Source of the DNA: an uncultured Oscillospiraceae bacterium
Lineage (GTDB): Bacteria; Bacillota; Clostridia; Oscillospirales; Acutalibacteraceae
DNA length: 64,000 nucleotides
NCBI GenBank assembly: GCA_900547105.1
Contig: URFL01000009.1
Coordinates: 32,356 to 96,355 of the forward strand
Direction of reading: 5' to 3'
The position numbers and the translations under genes are program-made. This document shows, one piece after another, positions 25,644-33,663 of this stretch. Position 1 is the stretch's first letter. Each line of letters begins with the position of its first letter. The notes beneath the pieces are model-generated. The model was not told the origin of the DNA. It ran no database searches and was given only the letters and a program-made list of their open reading frames with translations.

Positions 25644-26570
25644 ATGCCAACGCTCGGTACAGAAACCATATTGATGATTGCAGTGGTTGCGGCGCTGCTG
25701 GCTGTGCTGCTGGTCATAAAGCTGATTGCCTTTTTTAATGAATATAACAAAGAAACGCAATATATTCGCATTGAAATGAACGAAACACAGGATCTGTCGG
25801 AACAACGCTATTGGCAGCAAAAACAATCGTATCATCGGTTGTGCTTGATTCCGTTCGTGACCGAAAACAATGTGGAAAAAGTCTATTCCGCGCTGCACGG
25901 CGGGCGTCATGCGCGAGCCACACAAAAAAGCATCATGCGTATGCTTGTTCCGATGATTTTGGGCTTGTCGGTTTGCTTGGTATCACTTAGCGGCTTGACC
26001 TATGCGTGGTTTACTGCTACGCTGCAAGGCACCACCCAAACCATCCGCACCGCGGCGTTTCGCGTGGAGGTAACGGTGAAACAGGGAGAGAATTCTGAGC
26101 CGGTGGCGGCGGATGACAAGGGAAACTATGCCATCAAAGCCGGCAAGGCGTATACCTTCACGATGAAAGCCGCCGCCGACAACACCGCCTCCCGCGGGTA
26201 TTGCAAGTTGCTTCTCAAAAAAGCGGGGGAATCGGCGGGAACACCGTATTATACCGCGACATTTGAAAAGAACGATACCTATACGCTTACTATGACGCCG
26301 GAAAGCGATATGACCGTGACGGTGGAGCCGCTGTGGGGTAAGATCGAGAAGCAAACGCCATCGGTTTCTGTTGTGGAAAATAATAAAACGATCGGCAGCG
26401 CGCCCAAAACAACTACTACCACCTCGGCAGCTGCTGCCCAGCGGGTTACGTCGACCACGAGAAAACCATCGGCGGTTACAACCACAACGACTGTGCCGAA
26501 ATCGTCGACCACAACGACCACCACAACTGGCACGACTCATATGACAGCCGCCACCACCGAAGAACCCTAA
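25644..26570 (+). CDS. Two-helix membrane protein with internal SipW-type signal
   Basis: A 308-residue protein and last gene of the locus. A first helix (about 8-30) is followed by a charged, probably cytoplasmic loop of ~70 residues. A second helix then ends in LSGLTYAWFTATLQG, which resembles the SipW-type TasA signal but sits internally at about residues 100-128. A small beta domain follows (about 130-230), then a low-complexity Thr-rich tail that may be a glycosylated or wall-spanning stalk. If cleaved by the peptidase it would shed the ectodomain; if not, it would tether fibres. No family recognised. Confidence 0.7.
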   Translation: MPTLGTETILMIAVVAALLAVLLVIKLIAFFNEYNKETQYIRIEMNETQDLSEQRYWQQKQSYHRLCLIPFVTENNVEKVYSALHGGRHARATQKSIMRMLVPMILGLSVCLVSLSGLTYAWFTATLQGTTQTIRTAAFRVEVTVKQGENSEPVAADDKGNYAIKAGKAYTFTMKAAADNTASRGYCKLLLKKAGESAGTPYYTATFEKNDTYTLTMTPESDMTVTVEPLWGKIEKQTPSVSVVENNKTIGSAPKTTTTTSAAAAQRVTSTTRKPSAVTTTTTVPKSSTTTTTTTGTTHMTAATTEEP

Positions 26571-26579
26571 TGGATGCGA

Positions 26580-26617
26580 AAAAAGCGCAGCTCCCTTTGT
26601 CGGGAGCTGCGCTTTTT
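26580..26617 (+). terminator. Rho-independent terminator ending the TasA/SipW locus
   Basis: A perfect 16-bp stem (26580-26595 with 26602-26617) ends in a T tract. It sets the 3' boundary of the operon. Confidence 0.9.
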
Positions 26618-26631
26618 GTGTGTTGAGGGGG

Positions 26632-27300
26632 CTGTGTGGGATTCTATCAAGCCTTCCCCTCCGAGGGGAAGGCTTGTGCCCGCCGCACGGCGGTGGATGA
26701 GGTGGAAAAGCGGTGGATTAAAGTGTGCTATTGGTTTTCCGCGATACTAAAAATGCGAAATGTGCACAAATTGTTATATTGATAAAATCTTATTGTTTTC
26801 TGACACCTCATCCGCTTCGCTGCGCTCAGCACCTTCCCCTCGGAGGGGAAGGCTTGCGCCTGTCATAAAAAGACGCGCAATTCGTGGGGCGATGTGGGCA
26901 TCGTTCCCTACGAAAACACTGGGAAAGATTCTTCGCTGGCGCTCAGAATGACAGGCTGGGTAGAAATTTCGCCCGGCTCCCTCTGACGAGGGAGCTGTCA
27001 AGCGATAGCGAGACTGAGGGAGAGAAAAGGTTTCAGCAATATCCAAAGTGTGTGCCGGTTTCTCTCTCCCTCCGTTTTTTTGCTGCGCAAAAATCCACCT
27101 CCCTCGTCAGAGGGAGGCTTGCGCCCGCTGCCAGATGCAAAAGCGGATCGATCTTTCACCTCATCCGCTTCGCTGCGCTCAGCACCTTCCCCTCGGAGGG
27201 GAAGGCTTGTGCCCGCCGCAAAATGACGCGTAATTTGTGGGGCGATGTGGGCATTACCCCTTATGAAAATGCCGGAGAGGGCTTGCGGACACTATCGATT
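26632..27300. repeat. Intergenic repeat mosaic B
   Basis: No gene. It holds a CTTCCCCTC/GAGGGGAAG hairpin module at 26648-26705 and again at 26801-26865 and 27157-27225. A ggcgatgtgggcatcg plus 'ttcgctggcgctcagaatga' module lies at 26888-26955, and one palindromic R2 element is also present. The order differs from mosaic A, so modules shuffle independently. Confidence 0.85.
26975..27120. repeat. Palindromic repeat R2, copy 3
   Basis: Both arms match copy 1 (CTCCCTCTGACGAGGGAG and its inverse), while the central ~35 bases differ entirely. Confidence 0.8.
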
Positions 27301-27313
27301 TTTTCTTTATTTC

Positions 27314-27904
27314 TCACGGCATGTGGAAGGTGATCTCTTTGCCGTTTTTGCTCGGCTGCACATCACCGGTCAGCACCGCAATCAAGCTGCGATACAGCAG
27401 GGTGGGATCGTCCAAAAACCGATCTTTCACCAGCGCCGCCTGCAAATCGTCGCCCACGGTCAACGACAGCGACATCAGCGGCTGATCGCCGTCGTGCATC
27501 GAACAGGTCACCTGATACCCATGCTCCAGCTGCCGGATATCCACCGCGTTTTCGCGTTCCCGCCGCCGGCGGGTCAGCAGCTGCAGCGCCGCCTGCACCG
27601 AACGTTCCCGCAGCGTCAGCGGCACCATCGTTGCGAGTGTCGAGGCGGTTTGCCGTCCGGTATCGGTCAGCGACAGACACCCTTGCTCGTCTTCGGTGAT
27701 CTGGTGACGCCGCAGCAGCTCCTCCACCGCCGCGCTCACCTCGAAGAAGTTGGCCATGCCGCGACCGGCCAACACATCGGTGACCGTTTGCAACGGCAGC
27801 GGTTCGCCCACGCCGTTTAGCATATAGCAAATCAAAATTTTGATCTCTTGCGCCGTGTACAGCCCGCCCGGCTCCACACCGGCGAAAAACACATCGCTGG
27901 CCAT
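27314..27904 (-). CDS. DUF4364 family protein
   Basis: A 196-residue cytoplasmic protein matching the DUF4364 pattern found across Clostridia. It has an N-terminal winged-helix-like segment (EIKILICYMLNGVGEPLPLQ, then ANFFEVSAAVEELLRRHQI) and a C-terminal alpha/beta part. The winged-helix look suggests a DNA-binding regulator, but its role is not established. It is transcribed divergently from a lipoprotein gene. A -10-like TATAGT is found on the minus strand just upstream. It stands alone, followed by repeat block B. Confidence 0.85.
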   Translation of the reverse strand: MASDVFFAGVEPGGLYTAQEIKILICYMLNGVGEPLPLQTVTDVLAGRGMANFFEVSAAVEELLRRHQITEDEQGCLSLTDTGRQTASTLATMVPLTLRERSVQAALQLLTRRRRERENAVDIRQLEHGYQVTCSMHDGDQPLMSLSLTVGDDLQAALVKDRFLDDPTLLYRSLIAVLTGDVQPSKNGKEITFHMP

Positions 27905-27974
27905 GGTTTCCTCCTGCTTGATAATCTGCTATCACTATACCACACACCCGCCGGAAAATCAAGCCGCCCCCGAC

Positions 27975-28003
27975 TTGCGCATGGGTCATAAATGTGCTAT
28001 ACT
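27975..28003 (+). promoter_or_regulatory. Promoter of the 28046 lipoprotein
   Basis: TTGCGC (27975-27980) and TATACT (27998-28003) are 17 bp apart, with TGC extending the -10. Confidence 0.7.
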
Positions 28004-28045
28004 ACCCATACGACATCCTCATTTTGATACGCGAGGTGACGCTTT

Positions 28046-28552
28046 ATGAAACGATGGATCAGCTTTTTGGCGGTGCTGTGCGTAATGCTGGCGGTGACCG
28101 CCTGTTCTTCGGATAAAGGAAAGACCAATCCCGACGCGTCGTCCACGGTGGAGACCGCACCGCCGCTGTTGTCGGTGGATTTGTCCAAGCTGCTGACGAC
28201 CGAGCAGATCGCCGATGCGATCGGCACGGCGGTGGGGGAGCCCCAGATGTACGAGGACAAGACCTGGGCGCACTATACCGGCACCGATTCGCCCAACACA
28301 ACGGTGGACATCAGCTTGGACGAAAATACGCGCGAGGTATTTGATGCGCGCGCCGCACTGTATGCGAACCATACGGCGGTGCCGCAGCTTGGCGAGGTGA
28401 GCTGGTGGGATAAGACCAGCGGCGAGCTGCTGACCTACGGCAACGGCTATATTGTCAGTGTGCGGGTCGGTTTTGCCGACCAGGCGGACGAGGATATGCA
28501 GCTGATGGCGACGCGGCATCTGACCGCATTGCTGCTGGACGCGCTGGCGTAA
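28046..28552 (+). CDS. Small lipoprotein of unknown function
   Basis: A 168-residue lipoprotein. The signal peptide ends with lipobox LAVTAC (Cys 20), a short Ser/Thr linker follows, and then an alpha/beta domain (LSVDLSKLLTTEQIADAIGTAVGEPQMYEDKTWAHY). The 'LTTEQIADAIG' segment with its DISLDEN strand resembles small DUF3558-like or sensor-type lipoproteins, but I do not assign a family. It is monocistronic, with its own promoter and a strong terminator. Confidence 0.8.
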   Translation: MKRWISFLAVLCVMLAVTACSSDKGKTNPDASSTVETAPPLLSVDLSKLLTTEQIADAIGTAVGEPQMYEDKTWAHYTGTDSPNTTVDISLDENTREVFDARAALYANHTAVPQLGEVSWWDKTSGELLTYGNGYIVSVRVGFADQADEDMQLMATRHLTALLLDALA

Positions 28553-28564
28553 CAAGCACAAAAT

Positions 28565-28604
28565 AAAAACCGGAGTTCGGCGTATCGCCGAGCTCCGGTT
28601 TTTT
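28565..28604. terminator. Bidirectional terminator
   Basis: A long hairpin (28565-28604) with 11-bp outer and 5-bp inner stems, flanked by A and T runs, between the lipoprotein and upp. Confidence 0.88.
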
Positions 28605-28631
28605 GCTGTTTCCTGTGGGAAGCAGCGCTTT

Positions 28632-29261
28632 TTATTTGGTGCCGAAAATGCGGTCGCCCGCATCGCCCAGACCCGGCACAATGTAGCCGTGGTCGTTCAG
28701 ATGATCGTCCAGCGAAGCGCAGTAGATATCCACATCGGGATGCGCTTCCTGCAGCGCTTTCAAGCCTTCCGGCGCGGCAATGATGCACATAAATTTGATG
28801 CGCTGGGGATGACGCTGCTTGATCTGCGCAATGGCGTCGATGGCGGAACCGCCGGTCGCCAGCATGGGATCCAGCACGATCACATCGCGCTCGGCGATGT
28901 CGCCCGGCAGCTTGCAGTAATATTCCACCGGTTTCAGCGTTTCGGGGTCACGGTACAGACCAATATGACCAACGCGCGCCGAGGGAACCAGCGTCAGCGC
29001 CCCATCCACCATGCCGAGTCCGGCACGCAGAATGGGCACAAACACCAGCTTGCGACCCGCCAGCACCTTGCCGGTCATGGTGGTGATGGGGGTTTCGATG
29101 GTGGCATCGGTCAGCGGCAGATCACGGGTGGATTCATAGCACAGCAGCCCGGTGATCTCCGAAATCAGCTCGCGGAATTCTTTGGAGCTGGTGGCTTTGT
29201 CGCGCAGGCGCGACACCTTGTGTTGAATCAACGGATGGTCAGCAATAAAGGGATTAGACAT
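28632..29261 (-). CDS. upp: Uracil phosphoribosyltransferase
   Basis: Salvages uracil to UMP using PRPP. The 209-residue protein has the expected family length, the PRPP-binding motif VIVLDPMLATGGSA and the conserved C-terminal tail GDAGDRIFGTK. The N-terminal segment HPLIQHKVSRLRD is typical. It lies 20 bp downstream of tsaB on the same strand and may be read from the tsaE promoter, although AGGAGG upstream gives it its own strong RBS. Confidence 0.96.
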   Translation of the reverse strand: MSNPFIADHPLIQHKVSRLRDKATSSKEFRELISEITGLLCYESTRDLPLTDATIETPITTMTGKVLAGRKLVFVPILRAGLGMVDGALTLVPSARVGHIGLYRDPETLKPVEYYCKLPGDIAERDVIVLDPMLATGGSAIDAIAQIKQRHPQRIKFMCIIAAPEGLKALQEAHPDVDIYCASLDDHLNDHGYIVPGLGDAGDRIFGTK

Positions 29262-29281
29262 GGGAAAAACCTCCTGTAATA

Positions 29282-29983
29282 TTATTTTTTCAGCGCTTGC
29301 CGCGCTTTGAGTTCGCGTTCAGCCTGCGGCAGCCGCAGGTAGGTGGGCAGCAGCTGCTCGGCGGATACCGGCTGATGGTGCGCCGCTTCTGCCGCCACGC
29401 CGTCGGCGTGTTGGAACCGCAAATGCAGCGGTGCCAGCCGCACCGGCAACCCCGCCGGCTGCATCCGGGTATAGCACAGCTCGGCACCGTCCCCCAGCAG
29501 CAGCACCGGCTGTTCCAGTGCCGCCAAGCGTTGCTGCAAGGTGTCCAGCGGCAGCGCTTCGTCGGGGGTCAGCCGCTCCACCGCGCCGTCCCGGCAGGTG
29601 AAGCAGGCGGTGTACACCTGTTGGCAGCGGGCATCCATCGCGGCACAAATGACACCGGAAAAGGGCAGCCCCTCCAACCGGCGCGCCATCGCCGCCAGCG
29701 TGGATACGCCGATGCAAGGCTTGTCGGCGGCGAATGCCAGCCCTTTGACCGCCGCCACGCCGATGCGCACACCGGTGAACGAGCCGGGGCCGTTCGCAAT
29801 CGCCAACGCGTCGATATCGCTCAGCGACAGCGCCGCGTCCTGCAGCATATGCGCGATCATCGGCATCAGCGTCTGGCTGTGGGTCAGTTGCCGGTGGGTG
29901 GATGCCGCCGCGAGGATACGGCCGTCCTCCGCCACCACACAGGAAGCGGGACCGGCCGAACATTCAACAGCTAACAATTTCAT
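29282..29983 (-). CDS. tsaB: tRNA t6A biosynthesis protein TsaB
   Basis: A non-catalytic ASKHA-fold partner of TsaD in the complex that puts threonylcarbamoyl on A37 of ANN-decoding tRNAs. The 233-residue protein has the characteristic N-terminus (LLAVECSAGPASCVV) and the diagnostic motif ANGPGSFTGVRIG near residue 66. It overlaps tsaE by 4 bp, an arrangement common in Firmicutes. tsaC and tsaD are not in the window. Confidence 0.93.
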   Translation of the reverse strand: MKLLAVECSAGPASCVVAEDGRILAAASTHRQLTHSQTLMPMIAHMLQDAALSLSDIDALAIANGPGSFTGVRIGVAAVKGLAFAADKPCIGVSTLAAMARRLEGLPFSGVICAAMDARCQQVYTACFTCRDGAVERLTPDEALPLDTLQQRLAALEQPVLLLGDGAELCYTRMQPAGLPVRLAPLHLRFQHADGVAAEAAHHQPVSAEQLLPTYLRLPQAERELKARQALKK

Positions 29984-30411
29984 AAAACGGGTTCCTCTGT
30001 TTCTTCTATCGTGATGCGGCGGTCATGCTCGCCCAACGCTTCGATCTGCACCCGAATGGTGTCGTCGGGCAGCGCGTTTTCGATATGCTCGCTCCATTCC
30101 ACCGCTAAAATAGCGCCTTGATCCAGATAATCGAAAAAGCCGGTGGTGTACAGATCTTCCCATCCGGAGATGCGGTACATATCAAAATGCACCAGCGGCG
30201 GTTGCCCGCCGTAATCGTGTACCAGCGCAAAGGTGGGGCTGGAAACCTCCGCCGACAGTCCGCGTCCCGTGGCCATACCGCGCACGAAAGCGGTTTTGCC
30301 CATACCCAGATCGCCGAACAGCGCGACCACGCGTCCGCCGGTCAGCGAAGCGGCCAGATCACGCCCTACCTGTTCGGTTTCGGCGGGCGAATGGGAAATG
30401 ATGGTTTTCAT
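29980..30411 (-). CDS. tsaE: tRNA t6A biosynthesis ATPase TsaE
   Basis: A small P-loop ATPase that resets the TsaB-TsaD complex. The 143-residue protein carries Walker A GDLGMGKTAFVRG (about residue 34) and the conserved SPTFALVHDY and HFDMYRI segments. An extended -10 (TGCTATACT on the minus strand, 30458-30450) lies about 40 bp upstream. First gene of the tsaE-tsaB(-upp) operon. Confidence 0.93.
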   Translation of the reverse strand: MKTIISHSPAETEQVGRDLAASLTGGRVVALFGDLGMGKTAFVRGMATGRGLSAEVSSPTFALVHDYGGQPPLVHFDMYRISGWEDLYTTGFFDYLDQGAILAVEWSEHIENALPDDTIRVQIEALGEHDRRITIEETEEPVL

Positions 30412-30528
30412 CGACTGTTGTCACATCCTTTCGGATCGGCTCAATTTTTAGTATAGCACATTTTCGACGGCGAGAAAAGGGCTTTTTCATATCTTCGCGA
30501 TTTATCCCGCGGCGGAGGCGGCAAATGT

Positions 30529-30555
30529 GTAATCTGTCGTGCGGCGGGCATACTA
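30529..30555 (+). promoter_or_regulatory. Possible sigma-G-like promoter of spoVAF
   Basis: CATACTA (30549-30555) matches the forespore sigma-G -10 pattern, and GTAAT (30529-30533) sits 15 bp upstream where a GNATR-type -35 is expected; the -35 match is partial. The predicted start is close to the ATG at 30561, supporting the downstream start at 30582. Confidence 0.45.
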
Positions 30556-30581
30556 GCCGTATGCGAAAGGGGCGGACATAT

Positions 30582-32009
30582 ATGGGAAATAACCACCGGC
30601 TCAGCGGCCAGTTTGCCGCCGATACACACGCGCTGGACGAGGCGCTGCGCATCGGGCGCAGCTATGATCTGTTGGATCGCCGTCTGCGGTTTGGGCAGCG
30701 GCAGGCAGCGTTGTATTTTATCAATGGCTTTTTCAAAGACGATTTGATGGAAAAAGTTGTACAGTTTTTGATGTCCAAAAAAGCAGAGGAGCTGGAAACC
30801 GTCGAGGACGCGGCGGCGTTTGCCCGCCGGTTTATGCCCAACGCGGAAGTGAGCCTTAGTGCCGACCAGCTCGAGCTGGTGACCCGGGTGCTGGCGGGTA
30901 TGGCGGTGCTGGTGATCGAGGGCTTTTCCGAAGCACTGGTGATGGACGTGCGGGAATATCCCTCCCGCAGTGTGGAAGAGCCGGACGAGGATCGGGCGCT
31001 GCGCGGCGCGCGGGATGGGTTCATCGAAACGCTGGTGTGCAACACCGCGCTGATCCGCCGCCGTCTGCGCAATCCGCATCTGACCATGGAGCTGATGGAG
31101 GTGGGGGTGTCCTCCCACACCGATGTGGTACTGTGCTATATCGAGGGCAAAGCCGATCCGGAGATGGTGCGCTCCATCCGCCGCCAACTGCAGCGCATCG
31201 ACATCCCCAACCTGTCGCTGGGGCAGGAAAGCTTGCTGGAATGCTTGGTGCCGCGGCAATGGTACAATCCGTTTCCCAAGGTGCGGTATACCGAGCGCCC
31301 TGACTGTGCCGCCGCCAGCGTGGCAGAGGGGCAGATCCTTGTGCTGGTGGACACTTCGCCGGCGGTTATGATCCTGCCCACCTCGCTGTTCGATTTTACC
31401 CAGGATACCAACGACTATTATTTCCCGCCGCTGGTGGGCAGCTACCTGCGGCTGGTGCGGGGAGTGGTGTTCCTGGCGACGCTGCTGCTGACGCCGATCT
31501 GGTACTGGCTGGTCACGAGCAATGTGCCCTTGCCCGAATGGCTGGATTTTATCCACATCGCCGAGCCGAACAAGGTGCCGATTTTGTTGCAGCTGTTTAT
31601 TTTGGAACTGGTGATAGATGGCTTAAAGCTCGCCTCGCTCAATACACCGTCCTCGCTCAGCAACGCGTTCAGCGTGGTGGGTGCGTTGATTTTGGGGGAG
31701 TTTGCGGTGTCGGCGGGGGTGCTGGTGCCGGAAGTGATGTTGAACATGGCGTTTGTCGCCATCGCCACCTTTACCCAACCCAATTTTGAACTCGGGTATG
31801 CGTTTAAGCTGTTCCGGCTGCTGTTTTTGCTGCTGATCGCGTGGATCGGCGGGTGGGGTCTGGTCGTGGGACTGGTGCTGATGTTGATCAGCGTGGTCAC
31901 CACCCGCACCGTTGCCACCAAAGGGTATCTGTATCCGCTGATTCCGTTCAATGGGGTGGCGCTCAGCCGGCTGCTGCTGCGCCGTACCATCCACAAGCAC
32001 AATTCTTAA
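30582..32009 (+). CDS. spoVAF: Spore germination protein, SpoVAF/GerA family
   Basis: A 475-residue membrane protein of the GerA A-subunit family. The N-terminal soluble half carries the hallmark EPDEDRALRGARDGFIETL and NTALIRRRLR, which are closer to SpoVAF than to GerAA. Five or six C-terminal transmembrane helices follow (VFLATLLLTPIWYWLV and others). SpoVAF-like proteins associate with germinant receptors in the spore inner membrane. ATG 30582 is chosen because AAAGGGG lies ~10 bp upstream. No other spoVA gene is adjacent, which is common in Clostridia. Confidence 0.85.
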   Translation: MGNNHRLSGQFAADTHALDEALRIGRSYDLLDRRLRFGQRQAALYFINGFFKDDLMEKVVQFLMSKKAEELETVEDAAAFARRFMPNAEVSLSADQLELVTRVLAGMAVLVIEGFSEALVMDVREYPSRSVEEPDEDRALRGARDGFIETLVCNTALIRRRLRNPHLTMELMEVGVSSHTDVVLCYIEGKADPEMVRSIRRQLQRIDIPNLSLGQESLLECLVPRQWYNPFPKVRYTERPDCAAASVAEGQILVLVDTSPAVMILPTSLFDFTQDTNDYYFPPLVGSYLRLVRGVVFLATLLLTPIWYWLVTSNVPLPEWLDFIHIAEPNKVPILLQLFILELVIDGLKLASLNTPSSLSNAFSVVGALILGEFAVSAGVLVPEVMLNMAFVAIATFTQPNFELGYAFKLFRLLFLLLIAWIGGWGLVVGLVLMLISVVTTRTVATKGYLYPLIPFNGVALSRLLLRRTIHKHNS

Positions 32010-32020
32010 ATGTATAAGAC

Positions 32021-32057
32021 AGCACGGCTCCCGATCACCATCGGGAGCCGTGCTTTT
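32021..32057 (+). terminator. Rho-independent terminator after spoVAF
   Basis: A perfect 15-bp stem (32021-32035 with 32040-32054) ends in TTTT. Confidence 0.88.
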
Positions 32058-32059
32058 GC

Positions 32060-32860
32060 GCAGCAAAACAGGGGAACCTCGCAAGTGTTCTCCACGGGAA
32101 AAAAGGTGGTGTAAACATTTCCGCCAATGTCATTCTTGGGAGCGGCGCGACCGAAGAATCTTCTCGCAGAAAGCAAGAAAAAAAGATTCTTCGCTACGCT
32201 CAGAATGACAGGTTGAGTGCCCTCATTGTAGAAAGCCCATCCGGCTCCCTCTGACGAGGGAGCTGTCGAGCGCCAGCGAGACTGAGGGAGAGATAAGATT
32301 ATTACAAGACCGAAGGCGCGTAAAATATTTCTCTCCCTCCGTCTTTTTGCTGCGCAAAAATCCACCTCCCTCGTCAGAGGGAGGCTTGCGCCCGCCACAA
32401 AATTACGCGCCGATTTTCGCAAATGCAGAACTTTTTTAAGCCTTCCCCTCGATGGCGGATATGCAGAAATTCCCAAGCCTTCACCTCAAGGTGATTTTGC
32501 TGTTTAGTGGGGCGATGAGTCCCCACAAGCCTTCCCCTCGGAGGGGAAGGGGGACCGCCGCACGGCGGTGGATGAGGTGAAAAGCGAGGGGTATATTGCA
32601 CTGATGATTTCCCGCGATAACGAAAATGTGCGTAACCATCACATAGAAATAACTTTATAGGTTTTCTGACACCTCATCCGCCTCGCTTTGCTCAGCACCT
32701 TTTTCTCCCGAAACGGTCCCTTTTGTCGGCTGCGCCGACAATTCCCCCGCGCGCGAGGGAATTACCTCAAGGAGAAGGCTTTGGCGTGCTCTTCCTTTGA
32801 GCAAAATACCGCGGGACGATGAGAGCATCGTCCCGCGGCAGAGGGTTGCGCCTGTCCGGT
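32060..32860. repeat. Intergenic repeat mosaic C
   Basis: No gene. It contains an AAGAATCTT/AAGATTCTT module near 32150-32215, an R2 palindrome, CTTCCCCTC-type modules at 32440-32580, an inverted version at 32670-32800, and a GCGGGACGAT/ATCGTCCCGC hairpin at 32811-32838. All modules except the first also occur in other blocks. Confidence 0.85.
32243..32387. repeat. Palindromic repeat R2, copy 4
   Basis: Arms are the same as copies 1 and 3, with a different ~40-base core. Confidence 0.8.
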
Positions 32861-33127
32861 TTATTCCGCCAAAAAATGGTTGGTGCGCAGCTTTTGCAAA
32901 AACGCCTCCACATCGGTCGCCGCCTGTTCCGGCGTTACCTCGTATTCGGCGGTCAATCGCGCGATCAGTTCCTCCCGCGATATATCCTCGCCCAGCTGTT
33001 TCCACAAAAACGCACCGGTTTCGTTCAGGGTGATCATACCGTTAAAATCGGCGGCGGTGCTGCCCACCGGCACCACCACATGGCTGCCCGCCACATCGCG
33101 CAAAATATAGGATCCTTTGATAATCAT
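32861..33127 (-). CDS. PqqD family protein (orphan)
   Basis: An 88-residue PqqD/RRE-like domain protein (MIIKGSYILRDVAGSHVVVP, NETGAFLWKQL, VEAFLQKLRT). PqqD folds bind precursor peptides and deliver them to radical-SAM or other RiPP enzymes. Here there is no radical-SAM enzyme, precursor or transporter nearby, so it is an orphan. The ATG at 33127 is preferred because upstream in-frame codons fall in the promoter (TTGCTT-17-TATACT on the minus strand). Confidence 0.82.
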   Translation of the reverse strand: MIIKGSYILRDVAGSHVVVPVGSTAADFNGMITLNETGAFLWKQLGEDISREELIARLTAEYEVTPEQAATDVEAFLQKLRTNHFLAE

Positions 33128-33160
33128 GGTATCCGTTCCTTTCCTGTGTGAACTGCTATC

Positions 33161-33189
33161 AGTATACCGAAACCGCATGCAAAAAGCAA
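33161..33189 (-). promoter_or_regulatory. Promoter of the PqqD-like gene
   Basis: On the minus strand, TTGCTT (33189-33184) and TATACT (33166-33161) with a 17-bp spacer. The -35 lies inside the terminator of the upstream XRE gene. Confidence 0.65.
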
Positions 33190-33220
33190 GCCCGCGCCGC
33201 AGCGCAGGCTTGCTTTTTTA
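33181..33220 (-). terminator. Terminator of the XRE gene
   Basis: AAGCAAGCC/GGCTTGCTT stem with an inner GCG/CGC pair and T run in the minus direction. It overlaps the stop codon region of the XRE gene. Confidence 0.75.
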
Positions 33221-33460
33221 CCGGATTTCCTGTTCCAGATCATCAAATTCGGGGGCATCAAAAAAGTCTCCCAGCGTGATCCCCAATCCGTCGCACAACA
33301 TTTTGATGGTGATGATCTTGGGGCTTTGGCATCGACCGTACAAAATGTTTTTGAGCGAGGACGGAGGAACGGCAGACAATGTTGCCAGCCGATTGATAGT
33401 CAAATGCCGCTCTTCGCACAGCTGCAAAATGCGGTTTTTGACAGCGGTTCCCGTATCCAT
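33218..33460 (-). CDS. XRE family helix-turn-helix regulator
   Basis: An 80-residue Cro/C1-type DNA-binding protein. The helix-turn-helix covers about residues 8-55 (NRILQLCEERHLTINRLATL, then VPPSSLKNIL) and is followed by KIITIKMLCDGLGITLGDFF, typical of XRE proteins. An acidic tail (EFDDLEQEI) ends it. It lies upstream of the orphan PqqD gene on the same strand but is separated from it by a terminator. Targets are unknown. Confidence 0.9.
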   Translation of the reverse strand: MDTGTAVKNRILQLCEERHLTINRLATLSAVPPSSLKNILYGRCQSPKIITIKMLCDGLGITLGDFFDAPEFDDLEQEIR

Positions 33461-33663
33461 GGTTTTTCACCAACTCCTATTTCCATCTCCTAACTTATAG
33501 GATACGCAAAAGCAAAAGCGTTTGTGGGTTATTTTTAGCCCATCTATGCTTGAAAATGCGTGGGAAAACCGAACCAAATCTATCAAAACAAAAAGATTGG
33601 GGCAAAAAAGACCATATCGAACACAAAAGTTGCATATATTGCCAGCGAGGAGGGAAAACGCTT

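Noticed and set aside
17721..25771. Very long open frames on the minus strand (541-760 residues) opposite the TasA-like genes
   Set aside because: They mirror the repeat structure of the plus-strand genes, lack plausible RBS and protein features, and the plus strand has signal peptides, good RBS and family motifs.
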